Both the position numbers and the translations under genes were made by a program. Positions 20,788 through 29,697 of a stretch of 64,000 bases of DNA are shown piece by piece; position 1 is the first letter of the stretch; every line of letters starts with the position of its first letter. Source of the DNA: Geodermatophilus poikilotrophus. GTDB lineage: Bacteria > Actinomycetota > Actinomycetes > Mycobacteriales > Geodermatophilaceae. The notes under the pieces are model-generated. The model was not told the DNA's origin and searched no databases. It saw only the letters and a list, made by a program, of their open reading frames with translations. The DNA is taken from the NCBI RefSeq assembly GCF_900111455.1, contig NZ_FOIE01000004.1, positions 372,001-436,000 on the forward strand, given 5' to 3'.

Positions 20788-20906
20788 GGTCGGACGCTAA
20801 CGGAGGACCCCATGAGGGGCGACGTCAGCCCGCGTCCGCAGGGGTGGGCAGACCCGTCGCCGTCCGGGACCATCCGAGGTCCAGGCCCCGCCGACGGGAG
20901 ACGGCG

Positions 20907-21779
20907 ATGACCGTGCCGATGCCACCGCAGCCCCCGCTCGTCGACGCCCGCAACGCCGAGATGGCCGGCGCCTGGAACGGCGCGGAGGGGGAGGACTGGG
21001 CGGCGCGGGCCGACCGCTTCGACGCGGCCTCGGCGGCGTTCGACCCGGCGCTGCTGGGGGCCGCTGGGATCGGCGCGGCCGACCGGGTGCTCGACGTCGG
21101 CTGCGGCGCGGGCGTCTCGACCCGCGCGGCCGCGCGCGCGGCACCCGACGGGCACGTGACCGGGATCGACGTGTCGGGACCGCTGCTGGCCGAGGCCCGC
21201 CGGCGCAGCGCGGCCGCCGGGCTGGCCAACACGACGTTCGTCCAGGGTGACGCCCAGGTGCACCCCTTCGAGCCGGCGGCGTTCGACGTCGCCGTCAGCC
21301 GGTTCGGGGCCATGTTCTTCGGCGACCCGGTGGTGGCCTTCGGCAACGTGGCGCGGGCCCTGCGTCCCGGCGGGCGGCTGGCGGTGCTGTCGTGGCAGCC
21401 GCTGGCCCGCAACGAGTGGCTGCTCGTGCTCCGCCGGACCCTCGCGGCCGGCCGCCCGCTGCCCGACCCGCCGGACGACGCCCCCGGGCCGTTCGGCCTG
21501 GCCGACCCCGACCACGTCCGCCGGGTCCTGGCCGCCGCGGGGTTCGGGTCGGTCTCCGTCGCCGACGTGCCGGGGGTGGTCCGGCTGGGAGCCGACGCCG
21601 AGGACGCGTTCGACTTCGTCTCCGGGCTGGGCATGACCCGGGGGCTCCTCGGCGGGCTCGACGACGACGTCCGGCGGGCCGCGCTCGACGAGCTGCGGGC
21701 CGCCCTGACCGAGCACGCGACACCGGACGGCGTACTGCTGGGCGCCGCCGCCTGGCTGACCACTGCCCACCGGGAGTGA
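20907..21779 (+). CDS. Class I SAM-dependent methyltransferase
   Basis: 290 residues with motif I VLDVGCGAGVSTRAAA (about residue 54), the acidic ribose-binding GIDVSG, and a UbiE/COQ5-type middle FDVAVSRFGAMFFGDP. Start ATG 20907 has GGGAG seven bases upstream; an upstream in-frame start would add an Arg-rich stretch. Divergent from the quinone oxidoreductase gene. Methyl acceptor unknown. Confidence 0.85.
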   Translation: MTVPMPPQPPLVDARNAEMAGAWNGAEGEDWAARADRFDAASAAFDPALLGAAGIGAADRVLDVGCGAGVSTRAAARAAPDGHVTGIDVSGPLLAEARRRSAAAGLANTTFVQGDAQVHPFEPAAFDVAVSRFGAMFFGDPVVAFGNVARALRPGGRLAVLSWQPLARNEWLLVLRRTLAAGRPLPDPPDDAPGPFGLADPDHVRRVLAAAGFGSVSVADVPGVVRLGADAEDAFDFVSGLGMTRGLLGGLDDDVRRAALDELRAALTEHATPDGVLLGAAAWLTTAHRE

Positions 21780-21819
21780 GCGGTCGGCTCGGAGGGCTGC
21801 GTCGGCCGGGTGGGCGGTC

Positions 21820-21857
21820 GCGGTGCTCCCGAGGCTGTCAGCGGACGACGGCACGTG
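21820..21857 (+). repeat. Partial direct repeat of the selD 3' end (outer copy)
   Basis: About 38 bases that match 21903-21941, which covers the selD stop codon and last codons, with few mismatches (GCGGTGC.CCCGAGGC.GTCAGCGGACGACG). The two copies are 83 bases apart. Between them is a CTCGCTCGCTGGCGCTCGCT stretch with internal repeats. Confidence 0.6.
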
Positions 21858-21920
21858 TCCGCCTCCGCGCCTCGATCCGCTCCTCGCTCGCTGGCGCTCG
21901 CTGCGGTGCGCCCGAGGCCG

Positions 21921-22940
<1,020 letters not shown>

Positions 22941-22963
22941 CAGGTCACCGTAGGCTCCCCGGC

Positions 22964-23058
22964 GGAGGCGTCAGGGTGTCTGGTGGCCCCCGCGGCCTCT
23001 AAAGCCGACGTGGCCGAGCATCTCGGTCAGGCGGGTTCGATTCCCGTCCGCCTCCGCC
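22964..23058 (+). tRNA. selC: tRNA-Sec with anticodon CUA (reads UAG)
   Basis: Acceptor GGAGGCG (22964-22970) pairs with CGCCTCC (23049-23055); an eighth pair would be T-C, a mismatch. Discriminator is G (23056) as in all tRNA-Sec. The anticodon loop CTCTAAA (22997-23003) is closed by CGGC/GCCG and has CTA at 22999-23001, where E. coli SelC has TCA. A long variable arm GGCCGAG/CTCGGTC with loop CAT (23012-23028) and T-loop TTCGATT (23036-23042) confirm the type. CCA is not encoded. It would insert selenocysteine at UAG codons followed by a SECIS element. Confidence 0.92.
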
Positions 23059-23085
23059 GACCCCACCCGTCCGCGGGTCGGCGCT

Positions 23086-23091
23086 TACGCT
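23086..23091 (+). promoter_or_regulatory. -10 box of selA
   Basis: TACGCT lies 9 bases before the selA ATG and 28 bases after the tRNA-Sec body. It suggests that selA-selB have their own promoter, possibly leaderless. Confidence 0.4.
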
Positions 23092-23100
23092 GCGACAGCG

Positions 23101-24411
23101 ATGAGCGACGACCCGCGGCGGCAGGTGCCGCGCACCGACACGCTGCTGGCCGACCCGCAGCTGGCCGCCGCCGCCGACCGGCTGGGCCGCGACCTGGTCA
23201 AGGCCGCGGTCCAGGACGTCCAACAGCGGGTCCGCACCGGTGCGCTCGCCCCCGCCGACGCCGTGCCCGCCGTCCTGACCGCGCTGCCGACCACGGCGGG
23301 CAGCCTGCGCCCGGTGCTCAACGCGACCGGGGTCCTCGTGCACACCAACCTGGGCCGCGCGCCGCTGTCGCCGGCCGCGGTGGAGGCGGTCGTCGCCGCC
23401 AGCGGCACCACCGACGTCGAGCTCGACCTGACCACCGGCCGGCGCGGTCCGCGGGGGGAGGCGGCGCTGGCCGCGCTGGTCGACGCGGTCCCGGCCGCGG
23501 AGGCCGCGCTCGTGGTCAACAACTGCGCGGCGGCGCTGGCGCTGGTGGCCACCGCACTCGGCGGGGAGCTGGTCATCGCGCGCGGCGAACTGGTCGAGAT
23601 CGGCGACGGCTTCCGCATCCCCGAGCTGCTGGAGGCCACCGGCGCGCGACTGCGCGAGGTGGGGACGACCAACCGCGTCGCGCTCGAGGACTACCGGCGG
23701 GTGCTGGGTCCCGGCACGGGCGCGGTGCTCAAGGTGCACCCGTCGAACTTCGTCGTCCGCGGATTCACCCGGGCGGTGCCGGTGGCCGAGCTCGCCGCGG
23801 GGCTGGCCGGCAGCGGCGTCCCGCTGGTGGCCGACGTCGGCTCCGGGCTGCTGCGCCCGCACCCGGTGCTGCCCGACGAGCCGGACCTGCAGACCACCCT
23901 CGCCGACGGCGCGGACCTGGTGCTGGCCAGCGGCGACAAGCTGCTGGGCGGACCGCAGGCCGGGCTGGTGCTCGGCCGCGCCGACCTGGTGCAGCGGCTG
24001 CGGCGGCACCCGCTGTACCGCGCGTTCCGCGTGGACAAGACGACGCTCGCCGCTCTCGAGGCCACGCTGCGCGGTCCGCAGCCGCCGGTGCAGCGGATGC
24101 TCGCCGCCGACCTCGACGGCCTGCGCCGCCGCGCCGCCGCGCTGGCCGCCCGGCTCGCCGCCTCCGGGCTCGATGCGGTCGCGGTCGACTCGCAGGCCCG
24201 CGTCGGCGGGGGAGGGGCGCCGGAGCAGCCGCTGCCCAGCGCCGCCGTCTCGCTGCCCGCGGGGTTCGCGGTGCCGCTGCGCGCCGGCTCGCCACCCGTC
24301 GTGGGGTACCTGGCCGGCGACCGGACCCTGCTCGACCTGCGCAGCCTGCCGCCGGCGGACGACGAGGCGCTGGCCGCCGCGGTGCTGGAGGTGGCCCGCC
24401 GGTGGACGTGA
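23101..24411 (+). CDS. selA: L-seryl-tRNA(Sec) selenium transferase SelA
   Basis: PLP enzyme that converts Ser-tRNA-Sec to Sec-tRNA-Sec with selenophosphate. 436 residues, within family range. N-terminal tRNA-binding region, NATGVLVHTNLGRAPLS (about 78-94), and the PLP Schiff-base Lys in ASGDKLLGGPQAG (Lys about 280). The stop overlaps upstream in-frame GTG codons of selB, so the two are co-translated. Lies 43 bases downstream of the tRNA-Sec gene on the same strand. Confidence 0.97.
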   Translation: MSDDPRRQVPRTDTLLADPQLAAAADRLGRDLVKAAVQDVQQRVRTGALAPADAVPAVLTALPTTAGSLRPVLNATGVLVHTNLGRAPLSPAAVEAVVAASGTTDVELDLTTGRRGPRGEAALAALVDAVPAAEAALVVNNCAAALALVATALGGELVIARGELVEIGDGFRIPELLEATGARLREVGTTNRVALEDYRRVLGPGTGAVLKVHPSNFVVRGFTRAVPVAELAAGLAGSGVPLVADVGSGLLRPHPVLPDEPDLQTTLADGADLVLASGDKLLGGPQAGLVLGRADLVQRLRRHPLYRAFRVDKTTLAALEATLRGPQPPVQRMLAADLDGLRRRAAALAARLAASGLDAVAVDSQARVGGGGAPEQPLPSAAVSLPAGFAVPLRAGSPPVVGYLAGDRTLLDLRSLPPADDEALAAAVLEVARRWT

Positions 24412-24422
24412 CCGCTCCCGGC

Positions 24423-26168
24423 ATGGACGTCATCGCGACGGCCGGCCACGTCGACCACGGCAAGTCCACGCTGGTCCGCGCGCTCACCGGCATGGAGCCC
24501 GACCGGTGGGAGGAGGAGCGCCGCCGCGGCCTGACCATCGACCTCGGCTTCGCCTGGACGACGCTGCCCTCCGGGCGCCGGCTCGCGGTCGTCGACGTGC
24601 CCGGCCACGAGCGCTTCGTCGGCAACATGCTCGCCGGCGTCGGCTCGGTGCCCGCCGCGCTGGTCGTGGTCGCGGCGGACGACGGCTGGTCGGCGCAGAC
24701 CGCCGAGCACGTCGCCGTCCTCGACGCGCTCGGGGTGCGGCACGCGCTGCTCGCCGTCTCCAAGGCCGACCTCGCCGACCCCGGCCCGGTGCTCGCCGAC
24801 GTGCGCGAGCGGCTGGCCGCGACGTCGATGGGCGAGGTGCCCGGGGTGGCGGTCAGCGCCGCCACCGGCGCGGGCGTGCCGGACGTCGTCGCCGCGCTGG
24901 AGTCGCTGCTCGCCGGGCTGCCGGCACCGGATCGCGAGGCGCCGGTGCGGCTGTGGATCGACCGCGCCTTCCCGGTCAAGGGCGCCGGCACGGTGGTCAC
25001 CGGCACCCTCGCCGCCGGCCGCGTCGCCACCGGGGACCGGCTGCAGCTCGGCGACCGCGAGGTCGGCGTCCGCGGCGTGCACTCCCTGGGGCGGCCGGTC
25101 GAGCGGGCCGAGGCCACCGCGCGGGTGGCGCTGAACCTGCGCGGCACCTCCGTCGAGGAGCTGTCCCGCGGCGACGCGCTGCTCACGCCGGGGGCGTTCC
25201 GCTCGACCACCGAGCTCGACGCCACCCTGGTCCGCGCGCCGGAGGACCGGCTGCCCGCCGAGGTGGTCGTGCACGTCGGCTCGGCCGCGGTCGGCGCGCG
25301 GCTGCGCCCGCTGGAGGGGGCGGCGGTGCGGCTGCGGCTGACCACGCCGCTGCCGCTGCGGGTCGGCGACCGGCTGCTGCTGCGCGACCCCGGCGCCCGC
25401 CGGGTGCTGGGCGCCGATGTGCGGGACGTCGACCCGCCGGAGCTGCGCCGCCGCGGTGCGGCCCGCCGTCGCGCCGAGGAGCTGGCCGCCCAGCCCGCCG
25501 GCCCGGCCGGGGCCGCCGCCGAGCTGGCCCGTCGCCGGTTCGTCCGGGCCGCGGACTTCGCCGCGATGGGCTGGCCGGTGCCCGAGCACGCGACGGCCGT
25601 CGGGCCCTGGCTGCTGGCGCCGGGCCTGGTCGAGGAGCTGGCCGCGGCCCTGCCGGGGATCGTCGCCCGCTACCGGACGCTGCGCCCGCTGGAGGCCGGC
25701 CCGCCGGTGGCCGTCGCCCGGCGGGCCCTGGAGCTGCCCGACGACGAGCTGGTGCCGGCCGTCGTCCGCCCGCCGCTGGCCCTGCGGGACGGGCGCGTGG
25801 TCGTCGCGACGGCGGGCCTGCCCGCGCAGGTGCAGCAGGCCGTCGACGGCATCCGTGCCCGGCTGGCCGCCGACCCGTTCGCCGCGCCGGACGCCGAGGA
25901 GCTGCGCGCGGCCGGGCTGGGGCCGCGGGAGCTGGCCGCCGCCGCCCGCGACGGGCAGCTGGTGAAGATCGCCGACGGCGTCTACCTCGCGCCCGGGGTG
26001 GCCGAGCAGGCGCGGGCCCGGCTGACCGGCGTCCCCACGCCGTTCACGCTGAGCCAGGCCCGCGCGGCGTGGGGGACCAGCCGGCGGGTCGCCGTTCCGC
26101 TGATGGAGTGGCTGGACGCCCGCGGTGTCACCGAGCGGCTGCCCGACAACACCCGCCGGCTGCGCTGA
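24423..26168 (+). CDS. selB: selenocysteine-specific elongation factor SelB
   Basis: GTPase that carries Sec-tRNA-Sec to the ribosome and binds the SECIS hairpin. 581 residues from ATG 24423: GHVDHGKST (G1), RGLTIDLGFAW (G2), VDVPGHERF (G3), SKADL (G4), then EF-Tu-like domains II-III and C-terminal winged helices ending WGTSRRVAVPLMEWLDARG that bind SECIS. GTG codons at 24402 or 24408 are alternative starts overlapping selA. As the tRNA here has anticodon CUA, this SelB should act at UAG codons. Confidence 0.96.
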   Translation: MDVIATAGHVDHGKSTLVRALTGMEPDRWEEERRRGLTIDLGFAWTTLPSGRRLAVVDVPGHERFVGNMLAGVGSVPAALVVVAADDGWSAQTAEHVAVLDALGVRHALLAVSKADLADPGPVLADVRERLAATSMGEVPGVAVSAATGAGVPDVVAALESLLAGLPAPDREAPVRLWIDRAFPVKGAGTVVTGTLAAGRVATGDRLQLGDREVGVRGVHSLGRPVERAEATARVALNLRGTSVEELSRGDALLTPGAFRSTTELDATLVRAPEDRLPAEVVVHVGSAAVGARLRPLEGAAVRLRLTTPLPLRVGDRLLLRDPGARRVLGADVRDVDPPELRRRGAARRRAEELAAQPAGPAGAAAELARRRFVRAADFAAMGWPVPEHATAVGPWLLAPGLVEELAAALPGIVARYRTLRPLEAGPPVAVARRALELPDDELVPAVVRPPLALRDGRVVVATAGLPAQVQQAVDGIRARLAADPFAAPDAEELRAAGLGPRELAAAARDGQLVKIADGVYLAPGVAEQARARLTGVPTPFTLSQARAAWGTSRRVAVPLMEWLDARGVTERLPDNTRRLR

Positions 26169-26237
26169 ACCCGCCTCCTGCGGGGGCCCTCGGACTCTGC
26201 ACCGAACCAGCCCGTCGCCGCCGTCACCCCGGGCACG

Positions 26238-26612
26238 ATGACGGGCATGGCCGAACCTCCTGAGCACCGTCACCACGCCATCGACCACGTCGAGCTCACC
26301 GTCACCGACCTCGCGGAGGCGAAGCGGTTCTACGCCGACGCCTTCGGCTGGGAGTTCAACGACTACGGGGCGCAGTACGCCGGGATCCGCGACGGGTCCG
26401 GACCGGAGGTCGGGGGCCTCGCGCTCGGCACGGAGGTGCGCCCGGGCGGACCCCTGGTCCTGCTCTACTCCGCCGATCTCGACCAGACCCTCGCCTCGGT
26501 GACGTCCGCCGGTGGCAGGCTGGTCAACGGTCCCTACGACTTCCCCGGTGGACGGCGGTTCCACTTCCGGGACACGAGCGGCAACGAACTCGGCGTCTGG
26601 TCTGAGGTCTAG
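26238..26612 (+). CDS. VOC family protein
   Basis: 124-residue glyoxalase-like protein. IDHVELTVTDLAEAKRFYAD begins module one, and FHFRDTSGNELGVWSE ends module two with the usual metal-ligand Glu. Close in layout to small VOC proteins found in many actinobacteria with no known reaction. ATG at 26238 or 26247 could be used; neither has a clear ribosome binding site. It ends in TAG; reading through gives Arg-rich sequence with no homology, so TAG is a real stop here. Confidence 0.82.
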   Translation: MTGMAEPPEHRHHAIDHVELTVTDLAEAKRFYADAFGWEFNDYGAQYAGIRDGSGPEVGGLALGTEVRPGGPLVLLYSADLDQTLASVTSAGGRLVNGPYDFPGGRRFHFRDTSGNELGVWSEV

Positions 26613-26619
26613 AGCCGCG

Positions 26620-26769
26620 TCAGCCGCCGGCCTGGCGCAGGAGCACCTCGCGCTCGTCGCTGGCGTCCGCAGCGGGGACAGGGGAGGTGTCGACGCCCTC
26701 GACCGTGTCCTCGAGCCGCACGGGCTCGGGGAGGTGGCGGAACCGCTCGCGCTCGTCGGGCTCGGTCAT
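26620..26769 (-). CDS. Small acidic hypothetical protein (49 aa)
   Basis: MTEPDERERFRHLPEPVRL opens a 49-residue acidic protein that ends VLLRQAGG. It reads like a real, conserved-looking protein rather than a shadow: no Arg/Ala runs, clear start and stop, and it exactly fills the gap between the VOC gene and the PH-domain gene. No domain recognised; function unknown. Confidence 0.6.
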   Translation of the reverse strand: MTEPDERERFRHLPEPVRLEDTVEGVDTSPVPAADASDEREVLLRQAGG

Positions 26770-26845
26770 GCCCGGAGGGTCCTCCTGCCGGTGGGCCGGG
26801 GCAAGGACACACCCGGCGAACGCCGAGAGTGTTCGCTCGGCGACC

Positions 26846-26851
26846 TACGGT
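26846..26851 (+). promoter_or_regulatory. -10 box of PH-domain gene (leaderless)
   Basis: TACGGT ends 6 bases before the GTG at 26858 and no ribosome binding site is present. Confidence 0.45.
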
Positions 26852-26857
26852 GATGCG

Positions 26858-27232
26858 GTGATCGACTTCAGCAACGGTTCCGTCTTCAAGCTCAACCCCG
26901 CCTCCCCGCAGGAGCTCGGCCCCGAGGTCGCGCCGCTGCTCGTCCCGGGCGAGCAGGTCGTCGCCTGCTTCAAGGCGGTGCGCGACTTCGTCGTCTTCAC
27001 CGACAAGCGGCTGATCGCCGTCAACGTCCAGGGCATGACCGGGCGGAAGAAGGACTTCACCTCGCTGCCCTACAGCAAGGTGCAGGCCTTCTCGATCGAG
27101 ACCGCCGGCACGTTCGACGTCGACGCCGAGCTCGACCTGTGGTTCAGCGGGCTGGGCAAGGTGCGGCTGGAGTTCAGGGGCAACGCCGACATCCGCGGTC
27201 TCGGGCAGATGATCGCGGGCTACGTGCTCTGA
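26858..27232 (+). CDS. Bacterial PH domain-containing protein
   Basis: 124 residues forming one bacterial pleckstrin-homology-like domain (bPH, formerly DUF1696 type): LLVPGEQVVACFKAVRDFV, FTDKRLIAVNVQGMTGRKK and LPYSKVQAFSIETAG are the typical strands. Such proteins form ring-shaped oligomers and occur near stress or envelope genes; the ligand is unknown. GTG at 26858 begins right after a leaderless promoter. Monocistronic, followed by a strong hairpin. Confidence 0.85.
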   Translation: MIDFSNGSVFKLNPASPQELGPEVAPLLVPGEQVVACFKAVRDFVVFTDKRLIAVNVQGMTGRKKDFTSLPYSKVQAFSIETAGTFDVDAELDLWFSGLGKVRLEFRGNADIRGLGQMIAGYVL

Positions 27233-27242
27233 GGTCCGGGGT

Positions 27243-27280
27243 GCTCGTGCTCTGCCCACCACGGTGGGCAGAGCACGAGC
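27243..27280. terminator. Long perfect hairpin after PH-domain gene
   Basis: 18 bases (27243-27260) are the exact inverse complement of 27263-27280, leaving only AC between. It begins 10 bases after the stop codon and has no T-run. Probably an intrinsic terminator, though its symmetry would also suit a protein-binding site. Confidence 0.7.
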
Positions 27281-27497
27281 GTCCGGGGACGCCGATCCGC
27301 CGCGAGGACCTGGTGGGTCCGGTGTGTCTCCGGGCCGCAGTCCCCTCCCGGCCCTCCTCGCCGGCGAGGAGGGCCGGGAGCTCCAGCAGTTCACCGGCCG
27401 CGCCGCGGGAGGTCGCCACCCTCGGGACGCCGAGAGCTGCAGCACGGTGTCGTCGCTCACGCCCGGCGATCTGCCGAGAGCGGCACACTGGGATCAG

Positions 27498-28718
27498 ATG
27501 AACACCGTCCTGCCGCTGCTCGAGGCCCCGCCACGGACCCTGCAGCTCTCCGACAGCGCCCGCGAGGGACTGGCCCGCACGCCCTTCGGGCTCTACGTGC
27601 ACGTGCCCTTCTGCGCGACCCGCTGCGGCTACTGCGACTTCAACACCTACACCGCCGACGAGCTGGGGCCCGGCGCCAGCCGCGCCGAGTACGCCGGCAC
27701 CGCGATCGCCGAGCTCCGGCAGGCCGCCCAGACCCTGGGCTCGGACCTGCCGACGGTCTCCACCGTCTTCGTGGGTGGCGGCACGCCCACGCTGCTGGCG
27801 GCCGACGACCTGGCCGCCGTCCTCGCGGAGGTGCGCCGGCTGTTCCCCGTCGCCTCCGACGTCGAGGTCACCACCGAGGCCAACCCCGAGACGGTGACGC
27901 CGGAGAGCCTCGCCCGGCTGCGCGCCGCCGGCTTCACCCGGATCAGCCTGGGCATGCAGTCCGCCGCCGAGCACGTGCTCGCCGTCCTCGACCGGCGGCA
28001 CACCCCCGGCCGCGCCGTCGAGGCGGCGCACGAGGCCCGCGCGGCCGGCTTCGAGCACGTCAACCTCGACCTGATCTACGGGACGCCGGGGGAGACCGAC
28101 GCCGACTGGGCCGCCTCGCTCGACGCCGTCCTCGCCGCTCCGGTCGACCACGTCAGCGCCTACGCCCTCATCGTCGAGGAGGGCACCCGGCTGGCCCGCC
28201 GCATCGACCGCGGCGAGCTGCCCGTGCCCGATGACGACGTCCTCGCCGACCGCTACGAGCAGGCCGACGCCACCCTGCGCGCCGCCGGCTTCGACTGGTA
28301 CGAGGTCTCCAACTGGGCCCGCGGAGAGGCGGCCCGCTGCCGGCACAACGAGCTGTACTGGGCCAACGCCAACTGGTGGGGCGTCGGGCCGGGCGCGCAC
28401 AGCCACGTCGGCGGGCTGCGCTGGTGGAACGTCAAGCACCCCGCCGCGTACGCCGGCCGGCTGCTGCGGGGGGAGAGCCCGGTGCAGGACACCGAGCTGC
28501 TGGACGACGACGACCGGGCGCTGGAGACCGTGATGCTCGGCCTGCGGCTGCGCGAGGGGCTGCCGCTGACCGCGCTGTCCGAGGCCGGCCGCACCCGCGC
28601 CGCCGACGCCGTCGGCCGGGGGCTGCTCGAGCCGGGGGCGCACGCCGCCGGCCGCGCCGTCCTCACCGACCGCGGGCGGCTGCTCGCCGACGCACTGGTC
28701 CGGGACCTGACCGATTGA
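27498..28718 (+). CDS. hemW: radical SAM heme chaperone HemW
   Basis: Heme-trafficking chaperone once called oxygen-independent coproporphyrinogen oxidase. The [4Fe-4S] site is CATRCGYC (about 37-44), i.e. CxxxCxxC with the HemW spacing, followed by VFVGGGTPTLL and SLGMQSAAEHVL. The C-terminal HemN_C region is complete (YWGN-like WANANWWGVGPGAHS). 406 residues is normal. ATG at 27498 has GATCAG before it and a CACACT box 8 bases up, so translation is probably leaderless. Often next to hrcA/dnaJ in actinobacteria, as loosely here. Confidence 0.95.
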   Translation: MNTVLPLLEAPPRTLQLSDSAREGLARTPFGLYVHVPFCATRCGYCDFNTYTADELGPGASRAEYAGTAIAELRQAAQTLGSDLPTVSTVFVGGGTPTLLAADDLAAVLAEVRRLFPVASDVEVTTEANPETVTPESLARLRAAGFTRISLGMQSAAEHVLAVLDRRHTPGRAVEAAHEARAAGFEHVNLDLIYGTPGETDADWAASLDAVLAAPVDHVSAYALIVEEGTRLARRIDRGELPVPDDDVLADRYEQADATLRAAGFDWYEVSNWARGEAARCRHNELYWANANWWGVGPGAHSHVGGLRWWNVKHPAAYAGRLLRGESPVQDTELLDDDDRALETVMLGLRLREGLPLTALSEAGRTRAADAVGRGLLEPGAHAAGRAVLTDRGRLLADALVRDLTD

Positions 28719-28746
28719 CGGAGGACCCCGTCCGCGACGATGACGG

Positions 28747-29697
28747 ATGTCAGACGGAGATCGCGACGTCCCGCACTACTGCGGACACCGCGTCGGGCAG
28801 CAGGCTCGTGGCGTGCCCCTCGACGCCCTCGACACCACCGGCCTGACCGTCCGGCACGGCGACGTGCTCGCCGTCGACGACCTCGACCTGCGCATCGGCA
28901 GGGGTGAGACCGTCGCGCTGCTCGGCCCCAACGGAGCGGGCAAGTCCACCACCGTCAGCGCGGTCCTCGGCCTGCTCCGCCCGGCGGCCGGCAGCGTCCG
29001 CGTGCTGGGCCGGGCCCCGGCCGACGCCGTCCGCGCCGGTTGCGTCGGCGCGATGCTGCAGCACGGCGGCCTGCCCGGTGAGGCACGCGTCGGCGAGGTG
29101 CTGCACCTGGTCCGGCGCAGCTACGCCGACCCCTGGCCGCTGGGCGACCTGGTCGCCACCGCCGGCATCGGCGGGCTGCTCGGCCGTGACGTCGACGCCC
29201 TGTCGGGCGGGCAGCGGCAGCGGGTCCTGCTGGCCCTGGCGCTGGCCGGTCAGCCGCCGTTGCTGCTGCTCGACGAGCCGACCTCGGCCATGGACGTCGA
29301 GGGCCGCCGCGCCTTCTGGACCACGATGCGCGACCTGGCCGCCCGCGGCACCACCGTCGTCTTCGCCACCCACCACCTCGAGGAGGCCGACGCCGTCGCC
29401 GACCGGGTCGTGGTGATGGCCGGCGGCCGGGTCGTCGCCGACGGGCCGTCCGCAGGGCTCCGGTCGGCCGTCGCGGGGCGCACCGTCCGCTTCTCCGCCC
29501 CCGACGGGGTGACCTTCGACCGCGTGCCCGGCGTCACCGGCGCCAGCCGGCTGGGCGGCACGGTCGCGCTCGCCACCGCCGACGTCGAGGCCACCCTGCG
29601 CGGCCTGCTCGCCGACGGCGTCCCACTCGACGACCTCGAGGTCCGCGGCGCCAGCCTCGAGGACGCCGTCCTGGCACTGGTCGGAGGCGGGCGGTGA
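28747..29697 (+). CDS. ABC transporter ATP-binding protein (drug/lipid exporter type)
   Basis: Walker A LLGPNGAGKST, signature LSGGQRQR, Walker B LLLLDEPTSAMD and the H-loop FATHHLEEAD are all present, in the CcmA/DrrA style. The last ~80 residues form the C-terminal extension typical of these ATPases. ATG 28747 is used; GTG 28813, just before the conserved LDTTGLTVRHG, is a likely alternative. The permease, histidine kinase and response regulator follow directly, an ABC-2 export system under two-component control like DesKR or LiaRS-linked sets. Confidence 0.9.
   Translation: MSDGDRDVPHYCGHRVGQQARGVPLDALDTTGLTVRHGDVLAVDDLDLRIGRGETVALLGPNGAGKSTTVSAVLGLLRPAAGSVRVLGRAPADAVRAGCVGAMLQHGGLPGEARVGEVLHLVRRSYADPWPLGDLVATAGIGGLLGRDVDALSGGQRQRVLLALALAGQPPLLLLDEPTSAMDVEGRRAFWTTMRDLAARGTTVVFATHHLEEADAVADRVVVMAGGRVVADGPSAGLRSAVAGRTVRFSAPDGVTFDRVPGVTGASRLGGTVALATADVEATLRGLLADGVPLDDLEVRGASLEDAVLALVGGGR

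Noticed and set aside
20801..20870. Further copy of the GGACCCC repeat upstream of the methyltransferase (and at 28719)
   Set aside because: Only the short GGAGGACCCC head is shared; the core and closing stem are missing, so it may be chance in GC-rich DNA.
26610..26612. TAG of the VOC gene as a possible selenocysteine codon
   Set aside because: Translation past it gives Arg/Gly-rich sequence over the antisense of the 49-aa gene, and no hairpin of SECIS shape is evident directly after it. The other TAG-ending genes likewise show no plausible extension.
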